From Pseudomonas fluorescens (GTDB lineage Bacteria; Pseudomonadota; Gammaproteobacteria; Pseudomonadales; Pseudomonadaceae), in assembly GCF_003732425.1 (NCBI RefSeq), contig NZ_MOBX01000013.1, forward strand, positions 620,001-684,000: a stretch of DNA of 64,000 bases, written 5' to 3'. The first letter of the stretch is position 1, and each line of letters opens with the position of its first letter. Position numbers and translations under genes: made by a program. The notes below the pieces were generated by a model. The model was given only the letters and a program-made list of their open reading frames with translations. It was not told the origin of the DNA and searched no databases. Below are positions 8,917 to 18,439 of this stretch, piece by piece.

Positions 8917-9710
8917 CCCTACGCCTCAACCAGGGCAGCCTGCGCCACGCCAATGGAGTCGACGCCCTGCGCGGTGTCGATTTGCAGATTGGCGTCGGCG
9001 AACAGGTCGCCATCATTGGCCCGTCCGGGGCCGGCAAATCGAGTTTGCTCAACCTGCTGGCCACCGCCCTGCGGCCCAGCAGCGGAGAGGTCGAAGTGCT
9101 CGGCGAGCGCGCCTGGCACTTGTCCGCCCGCCAACGTCAGCGTCTGCGCGCGCGGATCGGTCTGGTGCATCAGGCGCCGCCGCTGCCGCCGCGTCAGCGT
9201 GTGGTGACGGCGGTACTGGCCGGCAAGCTCGGCCAGTGGAGTCTGGGTAAAAGCCTTTTGAACCTGTTGCATCCACTGGATGTGGCCGGTGCCCGCGCGG
9301 CGTTGGCGCGGCTGGACCTGAGCGACAAATTGTTCGCCCATTGCCAGCAATTGTCTGGCGGTCAGTTGCAACGCGTCGGCATTGCCCGGGTGCTGTATCA
9401 AGCGCCGGAGATTCTCCTGGCCGATGAGCCGGTCTCGGCAATGGATCCGGTCATGGCCGGGCACACCCTATCGATCCTCTCGCGGCATGCTCGCGAACAC
9501 AACGTCACCTTGGTGGCGAGCCTGCATGCGGTGGATCTGGCGCTGTCGCACTTCCCGCGAATCATCGGTTTGCGCGACGGACAGATTCTGTTCGACAGCC
9601 CTTCTGATCGCGTCACCCCGCCAATGCTCGACGCGCTTTACGCCAATGAAAAACTGCAATCACCGACCGTTGCGGCGGTGCCTTTGACTGTGCAGATTCC
9701 ACGATGCTGA
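8913..9710 (+). CDS. ABC transporter ATP-binding protein (PhnC-like)
   Basis: Cytoplasmic ATPase of the importer, 265 residues. Walker [10 protein letters not shown], signature [13 protein letters not shown], Walker [14 protein letters not shown] and the H-loop in [10 protein letters not shown] are all intact. Its ATG overlaps the TGA of the binding-protein gene (ATGA), and its own end overlaps the next permease by 7 nt, pointing to translational coupling. Confidence 0.92.
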   Translation: MTLRLNQGSLRHANGVDALRGVDLQIGVGEQVAIIGPSGAGKSSLLNLLATALRPSSGEVEVLGERAWHLSARQRQRLRARIGLVHQAPPLPPRQRVVTAVLAGKLGQWSLGKSLLNLLHPLDVAGARAALARLDLSDKLFAHCQQLSGGQLQRVGIARVLYQAPEILLADEPVSAMDPVMAGHTLSILSRHAREHNVTLVASLHAVDLALSHFPRIIGLRDGQILFDSPSDRVTPPMLDALYANEKLQSPTVAAVPLTVQIPRC

Positions 9711-10528
9711 AGGCTGATTCACGGGATCCCGCCGCGTGGCCACGTTTATTGCTAACGGTGCTGGCGATTGCCTTGCTGTGGCCGGGCATTCAGCTTAGCG
9801 AGTTGAATCTGGGCGTGCTGCTGCCCGACAGCCAGAATGAAATGGGCCGGTTTGTCGCACAGTTCTGGCCACCTGCGCACGACGAAGCGTTTCTGCAGTT
9901 ACTGCTCAAAGCCACCCTGCAAACCCTGGCCATCGCTACCGCCGGCATGGCTTTGGCGCTGGTGTTGGCGATACCGGCCGGTCTGGTCGCCAGTCGTGCG
10001 CTGTCGCTGTCCGCCGCTTCACGCGGTGGCGTGCCGAGTCGATTGGGCCGTCTGCTGCGCTGGCCGGTGCGAGGCTTACTGATTTTTTTGCGCAGCGTGC
10101 CGGAAATCGTCTGGGCGCTGTTGTTTGTCCGCGCGGTCGGACTGGGGCCGGCGGCCGGTGTGCTGGCCATCGCAATCACTTACAGCGGCATGCTTGGCAA
10201 GGTCTACGCGGAGATTTTCGAATCCACCGATCAGCGTCCGGCGCACGCGCTGTTGCAGGCTGGCAGTGGTCGTCTGGCGGCGTTTGCTTACGGCACCTTG
10301 CCCAATGTCGCCTCGGAACTGCTCTCCTACACGGTGTATCGCTGGGAGTGCGCAATCCGCGCGTCGGTGGTGATGGGCTTTGTCGGTGCTGGTGGATTGG
10401 GTCAGCAGATCGACCTGTCGATCCGCATGTTCGCCGGCGGTGAAGTCGCCAGTATTCTGCTGTGCTTCCTGATCCTGGTACTGGCCGCCGACCAACTCAG
10501 CCGCTTACTGCGCTGGAGGCTGACATGA
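9704..10528 (+). CDS. ABC transporter permease (PhnE-like)
   Basis: Inner-membrane permease of 274 residues with several hydrophobic helices and the EAA-type loop region ([20 protein letters not shown]) that contacts the ATPase. [12 protein letters not shown] is typical of the PhnE family. It forms a heterodimer, presumably, with the next gene product, to which it is clearly related (the same IPE(I/L)VWA and [10 protein letters not shown] motifs appear in both). Confidence 0.9.
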   Translation: MLKADSRDPAAWPRLLLTVLAIALLWPGIQLSELNLGVLLPDSQNEMGRFVAQFWPPAHDEAFLQLLLKATLQTLAIATAGMALALVLAIPAGLVASRALSLSAASRGGVPSRLGRLLRWPVRGLLIFLRSVPEIVWALLFVRAVGLGPAAGVLAIAITYSGMLGKVYAEIFESTDQRPAHALLQAGSGRLAAFAYGTLPNVASELLSYTVYRWECAIRASVVMGFVGAGGLGQQIDLSIRMFAGGEVASILLCFLILVLAADQLSRLLRWRLT

Positions 10529-11292
10529 ACCGGCTGATCAACCTGCTGCTGATCGCCGGCATTGCGCTGGCGGTCATCGCGTCCTTCGCTTATCTGGGGC
10601 TGGATCTCGGCGAACTGGGCAGCGCTACCAGTCTCAAGCAGATGGGCGCGTATGTGCAGCGCTTTCTCAGCCCGGATCTGAGCGCGGATTACCTGAAAGC
10701 AATCTTCCACGGTTCGATGGAAACCCTGGCCATGTCGGCGCTCGGCACCCTGCTCGCCGCCGTGTTCGGCATCATTCTGGCCCTGCCCGCCGCCGGGCGT
10801 TTCGGCTGGCCACTGCAAAGTGCTTCGCGCCTGTTGCTCAATGCCTTGCGGGCGATTCCGGAACTGGTCTGGGCGGCATTGATGGTGCTCGCCGCCGGCC
10901 TCGGCCCGAACGCTGGCACCCTCGCCCTCGCCCTGCACACCACCGGCGTGCTCGGCCGTTTGTTCGCGGAGGCGCTGGAAAACACCCCGCCACAACCGGC
11001 CGAAGCCATTCGCTTGCAGGGCGGCAATCCGATCCTCGCCTTCTGCTACGGCACCTTGCCGAACCTTGCGCCGCAACTGCTTGCGTACGTTCTGTACCGC
11101 TGGGAAAACAACATCCGCATGGCCAGCGTGTTGGGTTTTGTCGGCGCCGGCGGGCTTGGGCAGATGCTCTATGTGAGCCTCAGCCTGTTTCAGGAAGCCC
11201 AGGCCAGCACGGTGATTCTGGCGATGCTGGGGCTGGTGTTCGTGGTCGACTGGCTGAGTGCCTGGAGCCGGCAGCGCTGGGTTAAGGCCTAG
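10525..11292 (+). CDS. ABC transporter permease (PhnE-like), second subunit
   Basis: Second inner-membrane permease, 255 residues, with about six hydrophobic segments and motifs AIPELVWAAL and [11 protein letters not shown]. The ATG at 10525 overlaps the previous TGA (ATGA). A 187-nt gap follows before the next gene, so the importer operon probably ends here. Confidence 0.9.
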   Translation: MNRLINLLLIAGIALAVIASFAYLGLDLGELGSATSLKQMGAYVQRFLSPDLSADYLKAIFHGSMETLAMSALGTLLAAVFGIILALPAAGRFGWPLQSASRLLLNALRAIPELVWAALMVLAAGLGPNAGTLALALHTTGVLGRLFAEALENTPPQPAEAIRLQGGNPILAFCYGTLPNLAPQLLAYVLYRWENNIRMASVLGFVGAGGLGQMLYVSLSLFQEAQASTVILAMLGLVFVVDWLSAWSRQRWVKA

Positions 11293-11479
11293 TACGCAGG
11301 TGTGCGAGTGGATATCTGACAAAAGCTGATTATGCTTCAGGAAACCTTGCAGTAATGCGAGGCGGTCAGACTGTGCAGGTTTCACGCGGGAGCAATGGCG
11401 GCATTGCCACAAGGCCAGAGTGCGACAAGCAGTAACGGGGGACTCCGGCCTACAACAATAAGCACGACGGAGAACACCC

Positions 11480-13159
11480 ATGGCCACAATCGACACAGCA
11501 TCCACCGGCAGTCCACCGCGCAGCGGCGGCATCACCAAGGAGGAGCGCAAGGTTATCTTCGCTTCGTCTCTGGGCACGGTTTTCGAGTGGTACGACTTTT
11601 ACCTCTACGGCTCACTGGCGGCGATCATCGCCAAGCACTTTTTCGCCGGTGTCAACGAAACCACTGCGTTCATCTTTGCCCTGCTCGCCTTTGCCGCCGG
11701 GTTCGCCGTGCGGCCGTTCGGGGCGATTGTATTCGGTCGGCTCGGCGACATGATCGGGCGCAAACACACGTTCCTGATCACTATCGTGATCATGGGCGTC
11801 TCCACCGCGATTGTCGGCATATTGCCCGGTTACGCGACCATCGGCGTAGCTGCCCCGGTCATCCTGATTACCCTGCGCTTGCTGCAAGGCTTGGCGCTGG
11901 GTGGTGAGTATGGCGGCGCCGCGACCTACGTGGCCGAACACGCGCCGCGCAACAAACGCGGCTTCTTCACCTCGTGGATTCAAACCACCGCGACCCTCGG
12001 CCTGTTTCTGTCGCTGCTGGTGATCCTCGCCTGCCGCACCGCGCTGGGCACCGAAGCCTTCGAAGCCTGGGGCTGGCGGATTCCGTTTCTGCTGTCGATC
12101 CTGCTGTTGATCGTCTCGGTGTACATCCGCCTGCAGCTGAGCGAGTCGCCGGTGTTCCAGAAGATGAAGGCTGAAGGCAAGGCGTCGAAAGCGCCGCTGA
12201 CCGAATCCTTCGCGCGTTGGGACAACCTCAAAGTGGTGATCATGTCGTTGCTCGGCGGCACGGCCGGGCAAGCGGTGGTCTGGTACACCGGGCAGTTCTA
12301 CGCGCTGTTCTTCCTGTTACAGACGCTGAAGATCGACCCGCAGACCGCCAACCTGTTGATTGCCGGATCACTGTTGATCGGCACGCCATTCTTCGTGATC
12401 TTCGGCAGCCTCTCCGACCGTATCGGGCGCAAACCGATCATCATGGTCGGGTGCATGCTGGCAGCGCTGACCTACTTCCCGATCTTCCACGCGCTGACCC
12501 AGTACGGTAATCCCGATGTGTTCATCGCCCAGGAGAAGAACCCGGTCAAAGTGATCGCCAACCCGGATCAGTGCTCGTTCCAGTTCGACCCGGTGGGCAA
12601 GGCCAAATTCACCAGTTCCTGCGACCTGGCCAAGACATTGCTGGCGAAACGGGCGATCCCGTATGAAAACGTGATTGCAGAGCCGGGCACCGTCGCGCAA
12701 GTGCGCATTGGTGACAAAGTCGTCGAGAGTTTCGAAGGCAGCGCCCTGCCGGCCGCCGACTTCAAGACCCGTAACGATGCGTTCACCGCGACCCTCGGCA
12801 CCGCGCTCAAGGAGGCTGGTTATCCGGAGAAAGCCGACCCGGCGAAAACCAATTATCCGATGGTGCTACTCCTGCTGACCGTGCTGGTGATCTACGTGAC
12901 CATGGTCTACGGCCCGATTGCCGCATGGCTGGTCGAGCTGTTCCCGACCCGCATCCGCTATACCTCGATGTCGCTGCCGTATCACATTGGTAACGGCTGG
13001 TTTGGTGGTTTCCTGCCGACGGTGGCTTTTGCCATGGTCGCGGCCACGGGGGATATCTACTACGGCTTGTGGTATCCGATCGTGATTGCGGTGATGACGG
13101 CGGTACTCGGCACATTCTTCCTGCCGGAAACCAAGGATCGCGACATCCTCAAAGACTGA
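11480..13159 (+). CDS. MHS-family MFS transporter (metabolite:H+ symporter)
   Basis: Major facilitator of 559 residues with 12 predicted helices. MHS-family marks include GTVFEWYDFYLYG at the first helix, RPFGAIVFGRLGD between helices 2 and 3, and GLALGGEYGGA. Its second-half signature is LSDRIGRKP. An extra soluble segment of roughly 100 residues (about 345-450), with Cys in DQCSFQ and SSCDLA, interrupts the C-terminal half and is unusual for shorter members such as ProP or KgtP. Substrate, probably an organic acid or osmolyte, is not determinable here. Followed by a hairpin that may end the transcript. Confidence 0.88.
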   Translation: MATIDTASTGSPPRSGGITKEERKVIFASSLGTVFEWYDFYLYGSLAAIIAKHFFAGVNETTAFIFALLAFAAGFAVRPFGAIVFGRLGDMIGRKHTFLITIVIMGVSTAIVGILPGYATIGVAAPVILITLRLLQGLALGGEYGGAATYVAEHAPRNKRGFFTSWIQTTATLGLFLSLLVILACRTALGTEAFEAWGWRIPFLLSILLLIVSVYIRLQLSESPVFQKMKAEGKASKAPLTESFARWDNLKVVIMSLLGGTAGQAVVWYTGQFYALFFLLQTLKIDPQTANLLIAGSLLIGTPFFVIFGSLSDRIGRKPIIMVGCMLAALTYFPIFHALTQYGNPDVFIAQEKNPVKVIANPDQCSFQFDPVGKAKFTSSCDLAKTLLAKRAIPYENVIAEPGTVAQVRIGDKVVESFEGSALPAADFKTRNDAFTATLGTALKEAGYPEKADPAKTNYPMVLLLLTVLVIYVTMVYGPIAAWLVELFPTRIRYTSMSLPYHIGNGWFGGFLPTVAFAMVAATGDIYYGLWYPIVIAVMTAVLGTFFLPETKDRDILKD

Positions 13160-13170
13160 AAACCGTCAGC

Positions 13171-13196
13171 GCGCCCTCTCCATCGCGGGAGGGCGC
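13171..13196 (+). terminator. Hairpin after the MHS transporter
   Basis: Perfect 8-bp stem GCGCCCTC/GAGGGCGC with a 10-nt loop, 12 nt after the stop. No T-run follows, so an intrinsic terminator is likely but not certain. Confidence 0.5.
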
Positions 13197-13277
13197 CATT
13201 CGGCACAACCCGGCAAAAATATCGAACGCCTGCCGCACTGCCTGCCTCCAATGTTTACACCACTGGAGGTCACCAAC

Positions 13278-13493
13278 ATGAACAGCAACGATAAAACCCC
13301 GAACGCCCCACCAACCGACACGTCCGGCAAACCGGTGAATGTGGTCGAGCGCGATCTTGAAGACCGAGACGACGACACCGAAGCCGTGGACGAGGTGATC
13401 ACGCCTTCATCCACCTGCGTGAAGGAACAGGACGCCGAGACGCTACAGCGCAAGATCGATGAGATAGAGCGCAAAGTGGCCGATGGTAATTAG
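13278..13493 (+). CDS. Small acidic hypothetical protein
   Basis: A 71-residue acidic, low-complexity N-terminal half (VVERDLEDRDDDTEAVDE) followed by a short predicted helix (LQRKIDEIERKVADG). No signal peptide or membrane segment. The ATG at 13278 has CTGGAGGTCACC upstream. I do not recognise a function; a soluble, partly disordered protein is likely. Confidence 0.65.
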   Translation: MNSNDKTPNAPPTDTSGKPVNVVERDLEDRDDDTEAVDEVITPSSTCVKEQDAETLQRKIDEIERKVADGN

Positions 13494-13530
13494 TGTTTTG
13501 CAGGCGATCGCAACAGTCTGCTGGATCTAC

Positions 13531-13577
13531 CCCCTCACCCCAGCCCTCTCCCCCAAGGGGGCGAGGGGGAAAGGGAG
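13531..13577. repeat. CCCTCTCCC-type palindromic repeat
   Basis: Imperfect palindrome of the CCCTCACCCCAGCCCTCTCCC / GGGGGCGAGGGGG type, a widely dispersed proteobacterial intergenic repeat. A shorter related palindrome follows at 13656-13677 (CCCTCTCCCCCCGGGAGAGGG), and another lies near 33075-33105. Confidence 0.7.
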
Positions 13578-13677
13578 CCGATTTGTGTGCTTTTTGAATC
13601 TTCAGTTCACCCGGTATTTCAGGTCGGCGTAACTTGCATGATCACCCCGGTCAGTCCCCTCTCCCCCCGGGAGAGGG

Positions 13678-13818
13678 TTACAGTGAGGGCTTCTTCGCCA
13701 GGTTGAGTGTCACGGCCGCGCGGATCTGCGCCAGCATTTCACCGCGCCAGTCGCCCAGTTCGGCAATGCGTTGATCGATCAGTGCCGAAGCGGATGCAGT
13801 GCCCTCTGCTTTTTTCAT
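13678..13818 (-). pseudogene. DUF1801-family remnant with internal deletion
   Basis: Reads MKKAEGTASASALIDQRIAE, then LGDWRGEMLAQIRAAVTLN and a stop: 46 codons. The first ~32 residues match the usual N-terminus of DUF1801 proteins (ELGDWRGE.LA.IR), while IRAAVTLN matches the extreme C-terminus of the same family (IRAAVALN). The ~90 residues normally between are absent, consistent with an in-frame deletion between two IR(A) segments. It is flanked by palindromic repeats. Family comparison is from memory. There is only a weak ribosome-binding site. Confidence 0.55.
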
Positions 13819-13887
13819 CGCCGGATTCTCGACGGACAGGAGACCCACAACTCTAGCCCGCGCTCTTCCCCCTCGCCAATTCAGCGC

Positions 13888-15915
13888 TCAGCGCACATTG
13901 CGATAGAGCATCAGCCGCGCACTTTCATGCAGCCCGCGCGTCAGCTCCACCAGCCGCTGAAACTCCTGCGGGTGTTGCTCGGCGACGTTGTCCAGCGGCG
14001 TCGCGGAACGCAGATCATGCAAGGTCGGCGCGCTGCCGTCGTGCTGCATTTGCAGCAGATGATGCCGGGTCACGCCGCCGATCAACGGGAAGGTGCCTTC
14101 ACGCAAGACCAGCGGCACCACGCGCTCGCCTTCCGGTGCCGGTTGCTGAATGTCGCGGCCCATTGCGCCGTTGCTGAACGGGATACCGGCCATGCCGGCC
14201 ACGGTCGGCAGCAAGTCCACCAGCCCCACCGCCTCGTCGATCACTTTGGGTTTTAGCAGCCCCGGTGCATGGATCAGCATTGGCACGTGGTTGCTTTCCA
14301 GCCCCAGTTGCTCGAAGGCCGGCGGCATGTGCGGGATCTGGCTGATGCGGGTGTTGTGGTCGCCGAAGAACACGAAAATCGTGGTGTCGTAATAGCCGCC
14401 GGCCTTGGCCAGTTCCATCAACTTGCCAATATTGAAGTCCAGCAGACGCACCGCGTTGTATTGCTCGACGCTGCGTGAGCCGGCGGCTTGCACCTGTTCC
14501 AGCGACAGGTTGCTGATCTGGAAGCCGTCGTTGTCCTTGGGAATGGTGAACGGCCGATGGTTGCCCGAGGTTTGCAGGTAGGCGAAGAACGGCCGGTCCT
14601 TGGGAAGATCGCGCAAAATGCGATCGCTTTCCTTGAACAGGTCGAGGTCGGAAATCCCCCAAACGTCCACCAGCGGCGAACGCCAGTCGCTCTCCTGATA
14701 CAGCTTCACGCCCTCGATACTTTGCTGGATCAGCGCATTGATATTCGCCCAGCCGGCATTGCCGCCGATCATGTAGAACTTCTGATAATCGCTGAAGGCG
14801 TTGATCAGCGTGTGCTGGCGGGTGATCAGCGGATGGCGGGTGGCGGTTTCCTGACGGGTAACGTCCGGCACCCCGGTGATGCTGGCCCACACGGTTTTCG
14901 CAGTACCGGTGACCGGCACGTAGAAGTGGCGGAAAAACCAGCTGTCGGTTGCCAGTCGATCAAGATTCGGCGTCGGGTTCAGCGGGTTGCCATAGGCGCC
15001 CACCGCGCTGGTGCCCAACGATTCGAGCATGACGAACATCACGTTCGGCGCGCCGGCGACACGATACGGTTGCACGGCTTGCTGTCGCGCGAATGTCAGG
15101 GTTTGCGTGTCTGGCTGATCAACTCCCAAATAACGCGCAACTGCCGGGTAATGCTCACGCACCTGCGCTTCATCGTACTGCGCCTGCCCGGCCTTGAGCG
15201 TGTCGTAGAGGAACAGCACCGGGTTCAGGCCTACGGCGGCAATCTGCGCATTGCCAGAGAAAAACGCATCGCTCCAACGCAACGGCACCGGGTTTTCCAG
15301 GTTGAGATTTTCCACGCGCCCGAGCAACGCCAACAGCACGGCAACCAAGCCCACGCTGCTGGCAAATATCAACGAGGTGCGGCGGATGGTCCGAGGTTCA
15401 CGGGCCAGCGTCGCGCGCTCCAGGCGCACAAATCCGTAGAACCACAATCCCAGCACCGCCAGCCAGCCGAGGGCGATCCACAGGACCGGATAGGTTTCCC
15501 AAACCATTTGCTGCGAGATCTGCGCATCGTCCAGATAACGCAGCACCGTGGCGTTGATGCGCACGCCGAGGTAGGCGTAATGGCCGAAATCGATGATGTA
15601 GACCAGACCGACTACGCCCAGCGCCAGCAGCCAATAGCCCCGCGCCACACGGCGCAGCAACGGTACGCGCGCGAGGTTCCAGCGCGGCAGCCAGGCCAAT
15701 ACGGCCAGCGGCAACATCAACAGCACCGCCAAACGCAGGTCGAAGCGCAAACCGATGCCGAGGGTTTCGCGCAATTGCGGGTTGTCGGCAAACGCGCTGA
15801 CATCGACACCGGAAAAGCCCAGCACAAACACCAGCCGCAGAAGGGCCAAGAGTAAAAACGTCAAACCTGCCGCGCCGACGCCGTAGCGCAGGCGCCGCGA
15901 TTGCAACCACCCCAT
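13888..15915 (-). CDS. LTA-synthase-family sulfatase / phosphoglycerol transferase
   Basis: 675-residue inner-membrane enzyme: about five N-terminal membrane helices (to ~residue 200) and a periplasmic alkaline-phosphatase-fold domain. Metal and nucleophile features are MLESLG (Glu), the catalytic Thr region VTGTAKTVWAS, and FFGDHNTR (Asp/His). Relatives transfer phosphoglycerol or phosphoethanolamine to envelope glycans. Third gene of an operon with a membrane protein and a sialidase-like protein, which suggests modification of a surface glycan (inference). Confidence 0.88.
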   Translation of the reverse strand: MGWLQSRRLRYGVGAAGLTFLLLALLRLVFVLGFSGVDVSAFADNPQLRETLGIGLRFDLRLAVLLMLPLAVLAWLPRWNLARVPLLRRVARGYWLLALGVVGLVYIIDFGHYAYLGVRINATVLRYLDDAQISQQMVWETYPVLWIALGWLAVLGLWFYGFVRLERATLAREPRTIRRTSLIFASSVGLVAVLLALLGRVENLNLENPVPLRWSDAFFSGNAQIAAVGLNPVLFLYDTLKAGQAQYDEAQVREHYPAVARYLGVDQPDTQTLTFARQQAVQPYRVAGAPNVMFVMLESLGTSAVGAYGNPLNPTPNLDRLATDSWFFRHFYVPVTGTAKTVWASITGVPDVTRQETATRHPLITRQHTLINAFSDYQKFYMIGGNAGWANINALIQQSIEGVKLYQESDWRSPLVDVWGISDLDLFKESDRILRDLPKDRPFFAYLQTSGNHRPFTIPKDNDGFQISNLSLEQVQAAGSRSVEQYNAVRLLDFNIGKLMELAKAGGYYDTTIFVFFGDHNTRISQIPHMPPAFEQLGLESNHVPMLIHAPGLLKPKVIDEAVGLVDLLPTVAGMAGIPFSNGAMGRDIQQPAPEGERVVPLVLREGTFPLIGGVTRHHLLQMQHDGSAPTLHDLRSATPLDNVAEQHPQEFQRLVELTRGLHESARLMLYRNVR

Positions 15916-15936
15916 CGTCGACCTCTGTGTCGTGAT

Positions 15937-16548
15937 TCAGTTTGAAGATGTCGGCACGGCCGAGACCGGCCGCAGCAGGCGCCAGACTTCGCGGACGCAA
16001 AGCGCTGCACCGGCGACCAGGCAGTAACCGACCAGCAGCGGATCGATCAGGTAATCCCAATAGTTTTCCGAGGCTTTGAGGCGCAGCGCGAAGGCCAGCG
16101 TGCCGAGCGCCAGCATCGCTACGCCCAGCCCGTTGCGCAGCCACAACAGCGCCAACGTGGTCAGGCCGATCAGCACGATCATCGGCCGTGGGTTGAAGCC
16201 CCAGCGGTACGGATCGACATAGGTCAGGCCCATCGTCGCCGGGTACAGGATCAGCGCCAACAGACCAAACAGCACCAGCACCTGCACGCGTTTGAGCGTG
16301 GGCAACGGCTGAACGACGCCCAGGCGCAGCAGACTGACCCAGGCCAGCAACACCAGCGTGGTGATCGCCAGATCGTCGGTAAAGCTGCGCACATAGGCCG
16401 CCAGCGGCAGATCGTTGAACGGGATAAAACTGACCAGTGCCAATAACGGCAACAGCCACGGCCGCCAGTGCCGGGTCAGGCTGAAGGCACTGAGCAGGAC
16501 AAAACCGAGCAGGATGAAACTCAAATGGGCTTGCCAGGGAAACATCAT
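15937..16548 (-). CDS. Polytopic membrane protein of unknown function
   Basis: 203 residues, mostly hydrophobic, with about six or seven predicted helices (MMFPWQAHLSFILLGFVL at the start; a RWGFNPRPM cytoplasmic or periplasmic loop). I do not recognise a family. The start codon overlaps the upstream gene's stop as TGATG, and the transferase gene begins 21 nt downstream, so it is part of the same operon and possibly a glycan-handling partner. Confidence 0.8.
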   Translation of the reverse strand: MMFPWQAHLSFILLGFVLLSAFSLTRHWRPWLLPLLALVSFIPFNDLPLAAYVRSFTDDLAITTLVLLAWVSLLRLGVVQPLPTLKRVQVLVLFGLLALILYPATMGLTYVDPYRWGFNPRPMIVLIGLTTLALLWLRNGLGVAMLALGTLAFALRLKASENYWDYLIDPLLVGYCLVAGAALCVREVWRLLRPVSAVPTSSN

Positions 16549-17843
16549 CACAGGCGCTCCGCCAGCCACGCATCGTTGAAGCTGACATGTTTGATAAAGG
16601 TGTTATTCCACGAATACACCAGGTGATAGAGACCATCCGAACCGCGGCTGAAGTACGGGTATTCGTACTCGAAATCACAGCCGCGCGGCTTGCACACGCG
16701 GTAGTCGAGATTGCTCAGAAAGCGTTGCTCCAAGGGCAAGCGGCGTGCGCCACTGGAGGCGCGGAAGCCTTCGCCGATGATCGCTTTGTAGGCTTCGGGG
16801 GCGAACGGCTGGCCGAGCGGATCGGGCGATTGGTCGAGATCGATGACGCTGCGCCAGTCATTAAGGTTGGCATCGGTGCCGTACAGGCTGAGTTTGAAAC
16901 GCCCGTCCTGCAGATCATTCAGCGCGACCAGCAGACCATCGTCGGCCGTGCCCACCGCCGCCAGCGACGAGTTGGGGTTGGCCGGTTCCAGCGGATACGG
17001 TTCGCTCCAGGTCTGGCCGGCGTCGTTGGTGCGGCTGGCAAGCACCCGATGATGGGTCTCGCCGGCATAGCGCAACATCGCCACGGCACGGTGGCCGTCC
17101 AGCGGCACGATAGTCGGCTGCAACGAGTGCTTGCCACGGCTGATGCGGAATTTGTCGATCACCGCGCCGTCCGCGCTCAGGTACAGGTACTCGGCAAATT
17201 TACCCATGAACTCGTGGTACACCGGCAAGCCGATCGAGCCGTCGGCATGGAACACCGGCGCGGCGCGCACCAGCGTGCTGATATTGAAGAACGGCGAGGT
17301 GATCAATTGCCGTGGCGTCGACCAACTGCGTCCGAAGTCCTCGGAGACCATCACATTGATCGCACTGGTCGCCCAACCGCCAACGGACACCGAGACATAG
17401 AACATCCACAAGCGCTGATCGGGCGCGAGGGCGATCACCGGATTACCCAGTTTGCGAATGTAGCGGCGAGTGCCGTCGCGGGTCGATTCACGGGTCGCCA
17501 GCACGTGTTCGGCGCCCCACTCTGCGGTTTTTGCGTCGAAGCGTGCGGTGCGGATCTGCACGTCGGCAGCCCCTTCGCGCGAGCCGGCAAACCACACCGC
17601 CATCAGGTCACCGCCGGGCAGCGCCGTGACCGACGACGAATGGACAAAATCGTCCAGTTGCGAGGAGACGAAACGGCTGCTGTACATCGGCTCGGAAGGT
17701 GGCTGCGCGGCGTCAACCGGCGCGGTCGAGAGCGCGAATGGCGCCAGCACGTGGGTCGGATGACTGCGCCACGCCGCCAGAAAGATCAGGCACACAGCGA
17801 GGCTGCCGAGGGTGAATTTCAAGCGAAAGGACAACGCACGCAT
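16548..17843 (-). CDS. Sialidase-like (BNR/Asp-box) exported protein
   Basis: 431-residue protein with an N-terminal membrane anchor or signal (RLKFTLGSLAVCLIFLAAW). It carries sialidase-fold elements: repeated Asp-box-like sequences (SEDFGRSWSTP, TNDAGQTWSEP), an early FAGSREG segment with an Arg, and RYIRKLGNP. The family is a six-bladed propeller, mostly exo-alpha-sialidase or BNR-repeat proteins; some bind glycans without cleaving them. First gene of the three-gene envelope operon. Substrate unknown. Confidence 0.82.
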   Translation of the reverse strand: MRALSFRLKFTLGSLAVCLIFLAAWRSHPTHVLAPFALSTAPVDAAQPPSEPMYSSRFVSSQLDDFVHSSSVTALPGGDLMAVWFAGSREGAADVQIRTARFDAKTAEWGAEHVLATRESTRDGTRRYIRKLGNPVIALAPDQRLWMFYVSVSVGGWATSAINVMVSEDFGRSWSTPRQLITSPFFNISTLVRAAPVFHADGSIGLPVYHEFMGKFAEYLYLSADGAVIDKFRISRGKHSLQPTIVPLDGHRAVAMLRYAGETHHRVLASRTNDAGQTWSEPYPLEPANPNSSLAAVGTADDGLLVALNDLQDGRFKLSLYGTDANLNDWRSVIDLDQSPDPLGQPFAPEAYKAIIGEGFRASSGARRLPLEQRFLSNLDYRVCKPRGCDFEYEYPYFSRGSDGLYHLVYSWNNTFIKHVSFNDAWLAERL

Positions 17844-17893
17844 AGAGGACTCGCGGCAAGGACAGGTGGTTTAACAATGGGCAGACGTCCTTG

Positions 17894-18439
17894 TCAGCGC
17901 GTCGAGTCGTCCGGCAAGCGGCGACGGCGCCCCGTGAGCATCGACAACGGCAAGTTGTCGCGAAGCTGAAAACTTTCAAACAACGCCGCAGCGATGTGAA
18001 TGCAGACCAACACGAGCAGGCCGTCGGCTGCGGTTTCATGAACCCACAACGGCCAATCGGCGCCCCACAAGGCGTCAACCTCCTCCATCGCCCAGCCACT
18101 GAGGCCGGTGGTCAGCAATGCCAGCAACATCAGGATCATCACCAGCGCGCCGATCGGCGAGTGGCCGAGGCGATGCTCGGGACGCCCGGCCAGCAGCGAC
18201 CGTGCATGGCCGAGCAAACGCGATGGCGTCGGCCAGAAATCCGCCCAGCGTGCACTGCGCGGCCCGACGAATCCCCACACCGTTCGTACCGCCAGCCAGC
18301 CCATGGCGTAATAGCCGAGCCAGACATGCCAGTCGTCACCGGCCTCATTGAAGAAGTAATTGGCAACGAAGACGCCCGCGATGGACAGATGAAACAGGCG
18401 CACCACGGGATCCCACAGGCGCAGGGACGCGCTCGGCAT
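17894..18439 (-). CDS. Cytochrome b561-type membrane protein
   Basis: Cytochrome b/b6 domain protein of 181 residues with four hydrophobic helices and candidate haem-ligand His in RLFHLSIAG, DDWHVWLGY, WVHETAADG and VCIHIAAAL. It would move electrons across the inner membrane. Start codon overlaps the stop of the PepSY gene (TGATG), so the two are co-translated. A PepSY plus b-type cytochrome pair beside a two-component system is a recurrent arrangement in gammaproteobacteria. Confidence 0.9.
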   Translation of the reverse strand: MPSASLRLWDPVVRLFHLSIAGVFVANYFFNEAGDDWHVWLGYYAMGWLAVRTVWGFVGPRSARWADFWPTPSRLLGHARSLLAGRPEHRLGHSPIGALVMILMLLALLTTGLSGWAMEEVDALWGADWPLWVHETAADGLLVLVCIHIAAALFESFQLRDNLPLSMLTGRRRRLPDDSTR

